A stretch of 64,000 nt of DNA, taken from contig NZ_CP123229.1 of the NCBI RefSeq assembly GCF_029855125.1, positions 806,001 to 870,000 of the forward strand, given 5' to 3'. A program made the translations under genes and the position numbers. The notes under the pieces are model-generated. The model saw only the letters and a list, made by a program, of their open reading frames with translations. It searched no databases and was not told where the DNA came from. This DNA comes from Methylocapsa sp. D3K7. Its GTDB lineage: Bacteria; Pseudomonadota; Alphaproteobacteria; Rhizobiales; Beijerinckiaceae. Positions 28,953 through 37,895 of this stretch are shown here, in pieces (position 1 is the stretch's first letter; every line of letters begins with the position of its first letter).

Positions 28953-30308
28953 GAGGCGATCTCCAGCGGGTTGAGTTTATCGGATCATGCGGCGAGATCA
29001 ATGATCCGGTCGGAAGGCTTCTCGGAGAGGCTTGTCCAGCCGTCGACCTTCCGCATTACGATCTGTCCTGAAGCAAGCAGGTCCCAGAAAAGCATGGCGG
29101 CGGTTTCAGCGCTTGGCAGGACGGTTTGCGTCTTGATCCGCCGCTTGAATTCCTCGTGCAAGCGTTCAATGGCATTGGTTGTTCTTATCGATTTACATTG
29201 GCTTTCGGGGAAGCGCGCGAAGGTGAACAATCGATCTCCCGCTTCTTCCAGGCTATCGGCGACAGCGCGACATTTGAGCCGCCATTTGCGGATGAAGACC
29301 TTTCGCTTCGCCTCAATCTCTTGCTTCGTCTTGGCGTAAATCATGTCGTTGTAGTCAGCCGAGATTTCCTCGTGCAGCCGGTCTGGCGCGTGGGCGAGAA
29401 GGTTGCGGTGCTTGTGCACGGTGCAGCGCTGAACCGGCGCGTCGGGCCAAAGCGCCGCAAGTGCCTTATCAAGGCCAGACCCACCATCGACAATAACGAG
29501 AGCGGGCTTGGCGAGCCCGCGCGTGACGAGATTTTCGAGCACCGCTCGCCAGGCCGCTTCGCTTTCCCCGCCCATGTTCTTGATCGCCAGAAGCACTTTC
29601 TGGCCGTCGCGGCGTACGCCCAGCGCCACCAGCAGCGAGATAGAGGTTGCCTTCTTGTCAAGACGCACGCGCACGACTGTGCCATCAAGAATAAGGCGGA
29701 TGATCGGCTCATCGGTGAGCGAGCGGGCGTTCCAGGCGTCCCAGTCGCCTTTGGTCTTGCGCCAAACCCGGCTGACGGTGTCCTTGCCCACTGCGCCGCC
29801 GAACAGCGCCGCCAGTGCACGGCGCACCCGGCGCGTGTTGGTCCCGGACAGATAAGCTCCGGCAATCAGAGCGTCTGCCCGCTTCGTGCGCCGCTGGTAG
29901 GCTGGGATGGTCGTATTCCGCCACTCGGCCGTCTTGCCCTCAGGGGTCGTCAGCCGTGCCCGGGGCACCCGAATGGTCGTCGCCCCGAAGGTTCCCATCA
30001 GACCACGCTCCCGATGGCCGTGGCGCGAGCCGACAGCCCCTATCCGCAAATTGCCGCCCCCCCGAGGCCGTTCATACCGATCTCGTCCCAGTGCCGCGTC
30101 CAGCTCGGCTTCGAGAAGCTCCTCGATGAAGCCCCGAATGCGCGTGCGCACCCCATTTTCCAGGGGATCGAACCAATCATCGAAAAGAAAATGTCCTTCT
30201 TCGGAAGAACCGATCGCTGACTTTATGCTATCCATTGTCATGGCGTGATCTCCGTCGGCATGCCAAAGCCGATTCTGTTAGCTTTCACAAGCTGGAGATT
30301 ACGCCACC
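28953..30308 (-). mobile_element. IS256-family element
   Basis: Imperfect terminal repeats (GAGGCGATCTCCAGC at 28953-28967; reverse complement GTGGCGTAATCTCCAGC ending near 30307) enclose one intact transposase gene. I could not see a clear target duplication. Confidence 0.7.
28985..30241 (-). CDS. IS256-family (mutator) transposase
   Basis: This is a complete 418-residue transposase. It has the N-terminal segment IEELLEAELDAALGRDRYER, then MGTFGATTIRVPRARL, LILDGTVVRVRLDKKATSIS with a catalytic Asp, VIVDGGSGLDKAL with the second Asp, and the RCTVHKHRNLLAHAP segment. No stop or frameshift was seen, so the element may still be active. It sits beside an apparently disrupted phage-type gene fragment on the right. 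Confidence 0.92.
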   Translation of the reverse strand: MTMDSIKSAIGSSEEGHFLFDDWFDPLENGVRTRIRGFIEELLEAELDAALGRDRYERPRGGGNLRIGAVGSRHGHRERGLMGTFGATTIRVPRARLTTPEGKTAEWRNTTIPAYQRRTKRADALIAGAYLSGTNTRRVRRALAALFGGAVGKDTVSRVWRKTKGDWDAWNARSLTDEPIIRLILDGTVVRVRLDKKATSISLLVALGVRRDGQKVLLAIKNMGGESEAAWRAVLENLVTRGLAKPALVIVDGGSGLDKALAALWPDAPVQRCTVHKHRNLLAHAPDRLHEEISADYNDMIYAKTKQEIEAKRKVFIRKWRLKCRAVADSLEEAGDRLFTFARFPESQCKSIRTTNAIERLHEEFKRRIKTQTVLPSAETAAMLFWDLLASGQIVMRKVDGWTSLSEKPSDRIIDLAA

Positions 30309-30508
30309 TTCAAATTTCAACCACACCGGCTACGGCACCATAGCCCGTAAAACGTCCTTGTATGCTTGCCGAAGCGCTCGGCGATCTCATGGCTGTCGGC
30401 AACAGGGTGCCCCTCTGATTTCAGTGTGGGTTGATGCGTCCGTGCGGTGCCCGAGGAAGGGTAAGATGATACTGCTTGGCGCCATCTTAGGGAACTGATC
30501 TCGATCAC
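30309..30508 (-). pseudogene. possible Rha-type phage antirepressor relic
   Basis: The minus strand reads TLKSEGHPVADSHEIAERFG followed by KHTRTF, which resembles the N-terminal segment of Rha-family phage regulators. The frame is lost at the IS256 end. It is small and degenerate, so the assignment is tentative. Confidence 0.35.
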
Positions 30509-30525
30509 CGAATAGGAAGGCTAAG

Positions 30526-31107
30526 ATGACCATCCGCAACCGCAAAGACGACTCGGCCATTGCCCGGCGACGTGGCAAGCAGATTTACCTCGAACTCTCG
30601 GTCGCCTTGCGCGGCACCAAATTCCCGGTCACCCTGGCGAGCGTCCGCGATACGCTGGCCCGCGAGGGGTTGCCCGCCTATACCGTCAGGGCGCTCGAAA
30701 AGTGGCGGCGCGCCGATACATGGGACGCCTTTGTCGCGTCCGGCGCCACCGCCCTGCCCGTTCCATATATTGACCAGGCAAACGTCACGCTGGAAGATCT
30801 GGAGGGCGGCGGTGCGCAGGGCCTCGATCTTTTCGTCCAGACAGCGTCGGCGCTCGCCAAGCGCCTATCCAATCTGGCCGAGGATGAGACGGACGAGACG
30901 ACCGTGCCTAAGATTGTCGAATGCCTGCCGGTACTGACGCGGGTCATGAACGAAACCCTGGCCTTGCGCCGTCAAATCCTCGATGACCGGGCGAGAGAAG
31001 CGATCGACATCAAGGCCACCAGGACATTGCCGGCGCTCGAAGGCCCGGCGCAATCCCCGTTCGCCTCGACGCTAGACAAGATGCGCGCGAAACTCGACAA
31101 TCTCTGA
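30526..31107 (+). CDS. hypothetical phage-like protein
   Basis: This 193-residue, charged, mainly helical protein starts MTIRNRKDDSAIARRRGKQI with GGAAGG 8 bases upstream. The N-terminal 70 residues (VALRGTKFPVTLASVRDTLA, YTVRALEKWRRADTWD) suggest a DNA-binding fold, as in small terminase or Mu-type morphogenesis proteins. I cannot name a family. It lies between a Rha-like relic and a small convergent gene, a setting that fits a prophage remnant. Confidence 0.6.
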   Translation: MTIRNRKDDSAIARRRGKQIYLELSVALRGTKFPVTLASVRDTLAREGLPAYTVRALEKWRRADTWDAFVASGATALPVPYIDQANVTLEDLEGGGAQGLDLFVQTASALAKRLSNLAEDETDETTVPKIVECLPVLTRVMNETLALRRQILDDRAREAIDIKATRTLPALEGPAQSPFASTLDKMRAKLDNL

Positions 31108-31136
31108 GCACGCAAGCGACAAATTGTCGTTTGTGT

Positions 31137-31298
31137 CTAACCTTCGTCCCGTACCTTGGCCAAATCGTCGATTATCGGCGTCGCTCGTGACAGCAAATGG
31201 TTGTGCTCGTTCAGAAGAGCCGCTTCACGTTGCCGTTCGGCCTTTCTGGCCTCATTCTCGTATCGGGAGACACTGCAAGCCAGATAATCGAGAAGCAT
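31137..31298 (-). CDS. small hypothetical protein (53 aa)
   Basis: A 53-residue frame begins MLLDYLACSVSRYENEARKA and ends DDLAKVRDEG. It is charged and helical, probably a short coiled coil, and its stop lies 30 bp from the stop of the convergent phage-like gene. No strong ribosome site was seen, so it may not be expressed. Confidence 0.35.
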   Translation of the reverse strand: MLLDYLACSVSRYENEARKAERQREAALLNEHNHLLSRATPIIDDLAKVRDEG

Positions 31299-31378
31299 AA
31301 TGAGCGATCAACCACTTAGAGGGTGATTTCGAGAGATTTCGCGGCGAACGAATTTTCAGCGAAAAAATTCTTTGCACT

Positions 31379-31436
31379 TATATGCAAAATGATAATGCCT
31401 TCTACCTTCACACTATATGCAAATTTCATAGTGTGA
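31379..31436. promoter_or_regulatory. direct and inverted repeats in AT-rich DNA
   Basis: TATATGCAAA occurs at 31379-31388 and 31414-31423. The second copy lies within a perfect 9-bp inverted repeat, TCACACTAT (31408-31416) and ATAGTGTGA (31428-31436), with an 11-base spacer. This looks like a regulator binding site; no obvious target gene follows. Confidence 0.4.
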
Positions 31437-31930
31437 CTAGACGTTGCGCAGCGAAGCAGTTCAGTGGGAATTTATTTTATCATCCTATCCGATCTGCGCT
31501 TTTGCGCGGCCGTGGTTCGCTCATTTCGATTTCCTCTTGAGCTTAAATGGTCCCGCAGCGAACAAGACCTGAGCATTCAGACGCCTAGGCACTATCTGGC
31601 GCGCGACGGCAAGTTCAGCAGCATCGTGAGAACATTCATTAAAACATCGCCTAGGCGTAGACCAGGCACCCGGACGACGTTGCAGGTGGAAGCGAACAGC
31701 ACAAACAGGCCGCCTCTCGCTCAATGATGGATTTTTGCGCTATCTAAAAATACTGATGGCATTCCTACATCAGGCATCGATCCTCCCCAACGACGGGTCG
31801 CCCGATCGTTTAAGTATTCTACCGTAACTATCCGCTTTGTTATTCTCAGCGCTTGGCGGCTCGGTCGCGAATTTCTGGGATTGATCGGAAGCTGATCTTG
31901 GGGTGCCGCGCCCAGAATGTCCGCTCCTGG

Positions 31931-32014
31931 CGCGACTCTGAAGTACCTGATTGTGGCCAGTACGTCCGGTTCTTGAGGTACACCGGACCAGTCTGGCTTA
32001 CGGGCGAAACGTCG
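31931..32014 (-). repeat. dispersed inverted repeat, copy 2
   Basis: This is the reverse-complement partner of 24571-24652, about 85% identical. Confidence 0.65.
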
Positions 32015-32172
32015 AGAATGGCACAAAACAGAATTCGCCGCGGGCCACCCCTCTACCGTGCGAAGGAGTGAGATGGTAGTCTTGCAAGAGTGGGAGGACC
32101 AGTTGCCGGCAGCTTACTCGGCGGAGGTGAGCCGGCGCGGCCGTTTGCACGGCGTTGATGAGAGGGAGTGAG

Positions 32173-32628
32173 ATGTTCCTCAATCCGGATCATGTTACTA
32201 TCGCGGTGGCCGATGCTGGCCCGGCGATCGAGTTCTTCGCGCTCCTCGGCTTCCGGAAGGAGCACGTCGCGACGATCGACGGCGGCCTTCCCGCCCGGTA
32301 CATGGGCATGCCGGGCATGAAAGCGCTGCACATCACCCTCGCACTCGAGGGAGCGGATCCTCGTTTCGAGATCCAGCTGCTCGAGTTCGACCCGACCCCA
32401 GGGACCGATCCGGGTGCGCACCCGACGAATCTGCGGCAACGGGGCTACAACCACCTCGCGTTCCGCGTCGACGACATCGAGGCGGCTACCGCGCACCTCG
32501 TGGCCAACGGCGTAACCATGCTGAGCGACGAGATGGATTACATCAACCGAAAGCTGCGGCTGTTCGAGGGTCCCGAGGGCATCACCCTCGAGTTGGTGCA
32601 GCAGGGCGGCTCAGACGCTTCTGGCTAG
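32173..32628 (+). CDS. VOC-family (glyoxalase/dioxygenase superfamily) protein
   Basis: The 151-residue protein consists of one VOC unit: NPDHVTIAVADAGPAIEFFALLGF at the N-terminus, GYNHLAFRVDDIEAATAHL in the second half, and GPEGITLELVQ at the end. The His, His and Glu positions of a metal site are present. The start at 32173 has GAGGGAG just upstream. Members include glyoxalase I, fosfomycin-resistance enzymes and extradiol dioxygenases; the activity here cannot be chosen. It stands alone. Confidence 0.8.
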   Translation: MFLNPDHVTIAVADAGPAIEFFALLGFRKEHVATIDGGLPARYMGMPGMKALHITLALEGADPRFEIQLLEFDPTPGTDPGAHPTNLRQRGYNHLAFRVDDIEAATAHLVANGVTMLSDEMDYINRKLRLFEGPEGITLELVQQGGSDASG

Positions 32629-32951
32629 GGCCTCCAACGAGCGACCCGCTGCCACCCGAGCAAGTCGTGATGTCGCCTTATGGCGCGTCTCAGACACCCA
32701 GCAATGTCCGCATCCCGGTCGCCATTGGGGGCAAAGCGCACATCGGGGAATTTATAGACCGCCGACTCGTTGATGAACCATGTTTCCTTCTCCCCGCCAG
32801 GGGTCCCCAAATTACGGACCTCTTTCCAAGCCTCTGAATTGCAGCGAGAGTTCGCGCGCCGTCCGTGATGCTATTCGATCAATGTGGGGCAGTGATGATC
32901 GTGACTGGAATCTATTGACAGTGAATGCGGTCGTGGGCGAAAAATTTGTTT
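32629..32951. other. intergenic region VOC / cupin
   Basis: This is a 323-bp spacer. No gene, terminator or repeat was recognised apart from a short TGTCCGCATCCCGGT stretch (32705-32719) like the dispersed repeat motifs. Confidence 0.35.
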
Positions 32952-33593
32952 ATGTCGCACCCAGACCCGAACGAGCCGCCGGTCCGCACGCCGATCCAAA
33001 TCGGTGAGGTCTGGGAAAACCCCGTCACACGCGAGCGCGCGACGATCATCGAGCTTCCCCACCAGAACCCCGCGGGTCGCGCGACGGCAGAGCTTACTGC
33101 GCTCGTCGGAGCACAAGTTCTAGGCGAACACCGCCATCCCGCTCTTGTCGAGCAGTTCACCGTGCTTGAGGGCGAACTGACCGTGAAGCTCGACGGACGA
33201 ACAAGCATTCTTCACCAGGGCGAGAGCGCCGTGGTCGAGGCTGGCATGTGGCATGATTGGTGGAACGCGGCCGATCGCGACGCCCGGGTACGCGTGGAGA
33301 TCACACCCGGCGAACGTTTTTCCCATATGGTCGAGACCTTGTTTGGTCTGGCTCGGCTCGGGCACACAGACAATAAGGGCATGCCAAATATGCTGCAGCT
33401 CGCATTGATCGCGCAGGAGTTCAGCGACGTCGTAGTGTTTCGTTCGCCTCCGTCGGCAGTACAGCGCGTGCTGTTTGGCGCCCTCGCTCCGATCGCACGC
33501 TGGCGAGGCTATCGTGCAACGTATCCGCAACTCTCGCGAACGATGCTGGCGACACGGGCATTGCAGGCGGTTGCGCAAGGACCGCATCCTTAG
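32952..33593 (+). CDS. cupin-domain protein
   Basis: The 213-residue protein carries one cupin barrel at about residues 40-110: LGEHRHPALVEQFTVLEGEL gives the first metal motif and VVEAGMWHDWWNAADRDARV the second. About 100 C-terminal residues with two hydrophobic helices follow. Cupins of this size bind metals or act as sensors; no substrate is indicated. The ATG at 32952 is preferred to one at 32925. Confidence 0.75.
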   Translation: MSHPDPNEPPVRTPIQIGEVWENPVTRERATIIELPHQNPAGRATAELTALVGAQVLGEHRHPALVEQFTVLEGELTVKLDGRTSILHQGESAVVEAGMWHDWWNAADRDARVRVEITPGERFSHMVETLFGLARLGHTDNKGMPNMLQLALIAQEFSDVVVFRSPPSAVQRVLFGALAPIARWRGYRATYPQLSRTMLATRALQAVAQGPHP

Positions 33594-33799
33594 CCCACTT
33601 GGCACTGGCCGCATCCTCGAGGGGTCGATCAAGCTGTGGTCATCGTCGCCCCGGCCCTTTTTTGGATGGTCGCGTCGTAAGCCAGCACAGCGGGTCGAGT
33701 TCGCCAAACACGAATGTATGGTACGGCCGTCAAAGTGGCGGTAAGCTCGCCGTCGTCGGATCAACATCGTGCCGATGTCACCATGATTGGCGTGGGTGT

Positions 33800-34999
33800 T
33801 CAAGTCTCATCTAGTGCGGTCATTTCTTTCAGCGCCGTTGCCGCAGACGAATAGCCTCCGCGTGCGCCATCAATAAAGTGGACGTGATTGCTGTCGGTGG
33901 CGGAGGGCGTGAAGCAAGTCATCACCGCAGCGTCCTGGAGGTGCAGTCCATAGCGGACCGTTCCAGCCGATGCCGCGGCAACAAGGCGTCCCTCGATTTC
34001 ACCGACGAGGTCGGGCGTGCAATCGAGGATCATGCGCAAGCCATCGGCAAATTTACGGAAATCAGAATTCTCGACCACTTGCTGCAGATAAGTCATCGGC
34101 ACGAAGCTGCCCACACGAATGCCGTATCGCAAAATAAAATAATAGATAAAGGTCCGCACAAGGACAGCGCTCCGCCGCACGAACAGCGGCATTTCAGCGT
34201 TGCGCGCGGCGCGCGCCTCAAGTTCAGCACCAGCCGCCGGCCAACGCATCCGGAGGCCGGCAAGCGAGACAGGATTGGACATGTCCGGGCTCTTGGCGAT
34301 GACCGCGACGATGTCATCGATGGCCGCACGGAAAGCGTCGGGGTCGGCGCCGCGGGCCGGCACGATAAGCAGCGAAAGGACCACTCCACGCGCAGCCGGC
34401 ATTTCCTCGAACCGGCACGACAGGCCGGTGAGATCCGGACGAATGCCCGGCGGCGCGGGAACAACCGCGAACCCACCTCGCCGCATAGTGCCATCGGCCC
34501 ACTCCAAGCCGCCACCCGAGAACATCGCGTAGGTGACATTTGGAGACGGTGAGAAACGAGCCACACGTACATCGGCGCCTTGCGCGCGGATACATGCGAC
34601 CGGAACCAGCGCGGCCTTCATGACGAGATCAAGATCGTTCTTCACCCATGCCGTGGTGGCCGCAAGGGCTTCACGCGCGCGCTTAAGGTCCTGCGGCGGG
34701 ACGGCGAAACTCGCCCCGTCGCCGCCGAACACGTATGGGAAGTCGCTGCCGTCCAGCGCGTTTTTGAGCGCCGCAATAACGGCGGCGCCGGCCATGTTCA
34801 CGGCCTTGTATTGATTCTCGCGAATGGCCTTGGTCGACTGTACAATATCGGCGATGCCGATCGACCAGTTATTTGGTAGCGGCTTATAGAGGGCCGGATC
34901 CATCAGGCTCCCGAATCTGTCGAAGATCGGAATGCTCTCATAGAATTGATCTGCTTCGTTGCTCTCACTCGTTGCTCGAGTTGGCATTCCCACGGTCAT
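33800..34999 (-). CDS. DUF3095 protein
   Basis: This 399-residue protein has the hallmark segments of DUF3095: NNWSIGIADIVQSTKAIREN, then FPYVFGGDGASFAVPP, which recalls the metal-binding loops of class III nucleotide cyclases. Whether it is catalytic is unknown. There is no signal peptide or membrane helix. It is solitary, transcribed toward the cupin gene, and its stop lies 206 bp from that gene's end. Confidence 0.8.
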   Translation of the reverse strand: MTVGMPTRATSESNEADQFYESIPIFDRFGSLMDPALYKPLPNNWSIGIADIVQSTKAIRENQYKAVNMAGAAVIAALKNALDGSDFPYVFGGDGASFAVPPQDLKRAREALAATTAWVKNDLDLVMKAALVPVACIRAQGADVRVARFSPSPNVTYAMFSGGGLEWADGTMRRGGFAVVPAPPGIRPDLTGLSCRFEEMPAARGVVLSLLIVPARGADPDAFRAAIDDIVAVIAKSPDMSNPVSLAGLRMRWPAAGAELEARAARNAEMPLFVRRSAVLVRTFIYYFILRYGIRVGSFVPMTYLQQVVENSDFRKFADGLRMILDCTPDLVGEIEGRLVAAASAGTVRYGLHLQDAAVMTCFTPSATDSNHVHFIDGARGGYSSAATALKEMTALDET

Positions 35000-35410
35000 C
35001 CGCTTTTCTGTTCAATAGCCCGAGGCACTCAATGCCCGGACGTCTAAATTCAACACCCCTAGGACGTTCGTCGCCGAGCTATCAGCTCAAGAATCGTCAA
35101 ACCGATACAAATAATTACGTCAGTGCCACGTTTGCTCCTCATCCAACTCCCGATGAATTTGCGCGCCGCAGGCACAGCGATCTTGTCGCCAGGAGCGGTC
35201 ATTCGCCGACCGACGCCGGATAACCGATTTTGCATTGCCCGCTTCGAAACTAAGTTTGGAGCGCGACACAGTTTGAAGTGCAACATAGCCTCATCCGGCC
35301 CAAGTCCGAGATACCGAAGCTTTCCAACTTCAGCTTCTTTGGTCTGGACCGGATGGGCTCACATCTTGCGAAATCCGAAGGACCCAATCAAAGTTTGGGT
35401 CGCCCTCGTC
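35000..35410. other. non-coding stretch upstream of the DUF3095 gene
   Basis: No supported gene was found. It carries the promoter side of the DUF3095 gene and the 3' side of the small lipoprotein gene. Confidence 0.4.
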
Positions 35411-35545
35411 TCATTGCGGGAGCGTAAGAGGTGCCGACGATTTGCCGGAATTCTTTTGGTCGGAGGGCGATTCTTCCGAGGGCGTACCGCACGCCCCCAA
35501 CGACAAAGCAAAAACCGCAAATAGCAATGCTAACAAGCTGCGCAT
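35411..35545 (-). CDS. small lipoprotein (44 aa)
   Basis: An ATG with GGGAGG 6 bases upstream opens MRSLLALLFAVFALSLGACG, a lipoprotein signal with lipobox LGAC (Cys19). A 25-residue Ser/Asp/Lys-rich tail ending LTLPQ follows. It resembles the short hydrophilic entericidin-like or LptM-like lipoproteins of proteobacteria, but I cannot assign it. The strong ribosome site and clean lipobox support a real gene. Confidence 0.7.
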   Translation of the reverse strand: MRSLLALLFAVFALSLGACGTPSEESPSDQKNSGKSSAPLTLPQ

Positions 35546-35735
35546 GAATTACCTCCCTGTCCATATTGGCGAGCGAACCAAAATTGGTCCAGTCGCACCT
35601 TCAGCGTATCCGAGCCCACGGTTCTTGTCGATGTTGAGTATTGGGCGGGGCCGTGGCGAGCGATCGGCTATCCGATTTTGACCGCGGCCTGATTCTGGAG
35701 TTCATGGGTTGCGGACCGAACTGGAGGGCACAACC

Positions 35736-36116
35736 ATGGATGTCAAAAAGTTCTTCGCCGACCTAATCGCCACGTTTAGGAAGCCTGCTGATCCGCCGCC
35801 CTCGGCGCCGGTCGTGGACGTCGATGCGGCCCACGAAGCCGGCCGAAATGCAGGATATGAGGCCGACCGCTCTGACGAGGATGAAGCCAGCGGAACCGCG
35901 GGGCACGAAGATGATCATGCCGAAAGGCACGAGGTCGGCCGGCAAACCGAAAACGCGGGCAGCCATGAGGAAAGGTACGAGACGGACCGCCAAAAGGACT
36001 CCGATGAGGGCGCCCAAATTGGTTTAGAGGCCAACACTCCGCCGGAACCACCACCACCACTACTGGAACAGCCATCGCAGCCGGAACCGCCGGCGGAGGA
36101 ACCGCAATCGAGCTAG
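35736..36116 (+). CDS. acidic, disordered hypothetical protein
   Basis: This 126-residue protein starts MDVKKFFADLIATFRKPADP with GGAGG 10 bases upstream. It is dominated by Asp/Glu/His/Arg repeats such as HEAGRNAGYEADRSDEDE and a Pro/Glu-rich tail (PPEPPPPLLEQPSQPEPP). Only the first 15 residues look foldable, as an amphipathic helix. It is probably intrinsically disordered; function unknown. It is divergent from the small lipoprotein gene. Confidence 0.6.
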   Translation: MDVKKFFADLIATFRKPADPPPSAPVVDVDAAHEAGRNAGYEADRSDEDEASGTAGHEDDHAERHEVGRQTENAGSHEERYETDRQKDSDEGAQIGLEANTPPEPPPPLLEQPSQPEPPAEEPQSS

Positions 36117-36553
36117 GGCGAGCGCCCAATCGGGAGAGCGTCAAGCGACGGCTGTGGCCGATCGGTGAGGCGGCCGATCCGCATTTCTGTTCGCCGCGGG
36201 GAGTACCCCCCGCGTTTCAGGTCAACGAGATGCATAATGTTGGCACGTTGGAGCGCCAAACGGGCAAGCACCTCTCTGTATTCCGTCGCACCACAGGGAG
36301 AAGTTTCAGTCCACATTCCCTTGTCCCTTCTTCAGATGGCCGAGATTTATTCGGAACGGGTCTTCGGGGGCCAAGAGACGTATCTGAACGCAAGACTATT
36401 GTCGAGACGAAGGATTGGGAAGGGCCGAGCTTCGAAACGTATGCACCATTTTTAGCTTCGATCTCCTCGGAACATTAGGGGTCGGGGAACGTTTCTAATC
36501 GGGGTGTCGGGCACGCGGCGGCGATAGGCTCTACCAATAAGCGCCGCCGCTTA
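36117..36553. other. non-coding stretch left of IS5 copy 2
   Basis: This is a 437-bp spacer. Overlapping open frames exist on both strands, but none has recognisable content. Confidence 0.35.
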
Positions 36554-37489
36554 GAGTCGGTCCGGAAAGTTCATCAATTCAGACAAAGCTTTCTGAGCGT
36601 GAGACGAATTGAGGCGAGACGGAGAAAAGCGAGTGCGTTTCGGGTGAGATTTTCGAAGTCTTTGGCCAAGCGGCGGCAACGATTAAGCCAAGCGAAGGTG
36701 CGTTCGACAACCCAACGTCGCGGCAGAAGCTCAAACCCTTTGGCCTGATCGGAGCGTTTGACGATTTCGATTTGTATATGCGGCAGGATTTTGGCCGACG
36801 CCTTTTGAAAGACCGGGCCCTGATATCCGCCATCAGCAAAGAGCTTTTGTAAAAACGGATACAAGCCGAACAAGGTCGACAGAACAAGCACGCCACCATC
36901 CCGATCTTGAATGTCGGCGGGATGCACCACTGCATGCAGCAGCAGGCCTAGCGTATCGACGAGGATATGGCGCTTCTTGCCTTTGATCTTCTTGCCAGCA
37001 TCATAGCCGCTCGGATCGATGCGGCGCCCCCTTTTTCCGCGCTCTTTACGCTCTGGCTGTCGATGACGCAGGCCGTCGGGCTCGCTTCACGATCCATGGC
37101 TTCGCGACACTTCACGTAGAGCGCGTGATGAATGCGATCCAGCGTGCCGTCCCAGTTCCAAAGGTCGAAATAACCAAACAGCGTGCTCTTGGGCGGCAGA
37201 TCTTTGGGAACGTAACGCCACTGGCATCCCGTGCTCAGCACATACATGAGACCGTTCACGATTTCCCGCGGCTCAACAGAGCGCTTGCGTCCGCCACGTT
37301 TGGCCGGTGGAATAATCGGCTCGATGTGCGACCACTCATCGTCCGTCAGATCGCTCGGATAGCGCAGTTTGTCACGATTGTATTTCGGGCGGTTTTCGGA
37401 CGTCCACATTGGCGGCCTCTCATCGAATCAGGCAGCCGCCAATGAATCACAAATGATTCATCCGATTCAACTACTTCCCGGACGGACAC
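36554..37489 (-). mobile_element. IS5-family element, copy 2
   Basis: The element is 936 bp. Its terminal repeats are GAGTCGGTCCGGAAAGT on the left and the complement of ACTTCCCGGACGGACAC on the right. TTA is duplicated on both sides (36551-36553 and 37490-37492). Its ends and transposase differ clearly from copy 1, so it is a distinct IS of the same group. Confidence 0.85.
36574..37409 (-). CDS. IS5-family transposase, two frames
   Basis: The first frame (37409-36948) carries the N-terminal domain with LRYPSDLTDDEWSHIEPIIP and ACVIDSQSVKSAEKGG. It shifts at the run AAAAAGGGGG. The second frame continues through DIQDRDGGVLVLSTLFGLYP and RRWVVERTFAWLNRCRRLAK to LTLRKLCLN. A programmed -1 frameshift is the likely expression mode. 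No other damage was seen. Confidence 0.82.
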
Positions 37490-37574
37490 TTAGGGTTAAG
37501 GCTTCACCGCACCGTAGAGCGCATTTGTGACGCTGAGACGCTTACCCCTTTAGAGCACAACAGGGAGGTCTTCG

Positions 37575-37895
37575 ATGTCGATGGTAAGTATCATAGCGCT
37601 TGCCGCCCTCATTGGCGCGTTCCTTTTCCTGCTCCTCAGTCTCCGCGTTCCACCTTTATACGGACCGCCGGAGAAAAACGGGCCGAAGGGGAACAACACG
37701 ATAGCCAGAAATCTCACTAGCGGAAGCGAGCGCCCAGGTTTCCTAGGCGGCACGAACCATAGGCTTTGTTGTGCCAGATGTTGCCAACGCAACTATCGGC
37801 GTTTGAGGCGCACGCTACCATCAGCCTCACCGCACGAAACGGCGAGTCTGTCGAGAAGCTATAAGTTAACCGGAGGATTCGTCTATGTCTCGTAG
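37575..37895 (+). CDS. small single-span membrane protein, uncertain
   Basis: AGGGAGG lies 9 bases before an ATG opening MSMVSIIALAALIGAFLFLL, a strong membrane helix. A Pro/Gly-rich tail (VPPLYGPPEKNGPKG) follows. The C-terminal 40 residues look unnatural, and the frame overlaps the start of smbP by 11 bp, so the true end may have been lost by mutation. Confidence 0.4.
   Translation: MSMVSIIALAALIGAFLFLLLSLRVPPLYGPPEKNGPKGNNTIARNLTSGSERPGFLGGTNHRLCCARCCQRNYRRLRRTLPSASPHETASLSRSYKLTGGFVYVS

Larger units (their letters stand above)
31299..32172. other. 0.87-kb stretch without a recognised gene
   Basis: The left part is AT-rich and holds a hairpin-like operator (31379-31436). The right part contains the inverted dispersed repeat (31931-32014). 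Open frames at 31464-31727 (plus) and 31721-32026 (minus) have no recognisable content. Confidence 0.4.
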
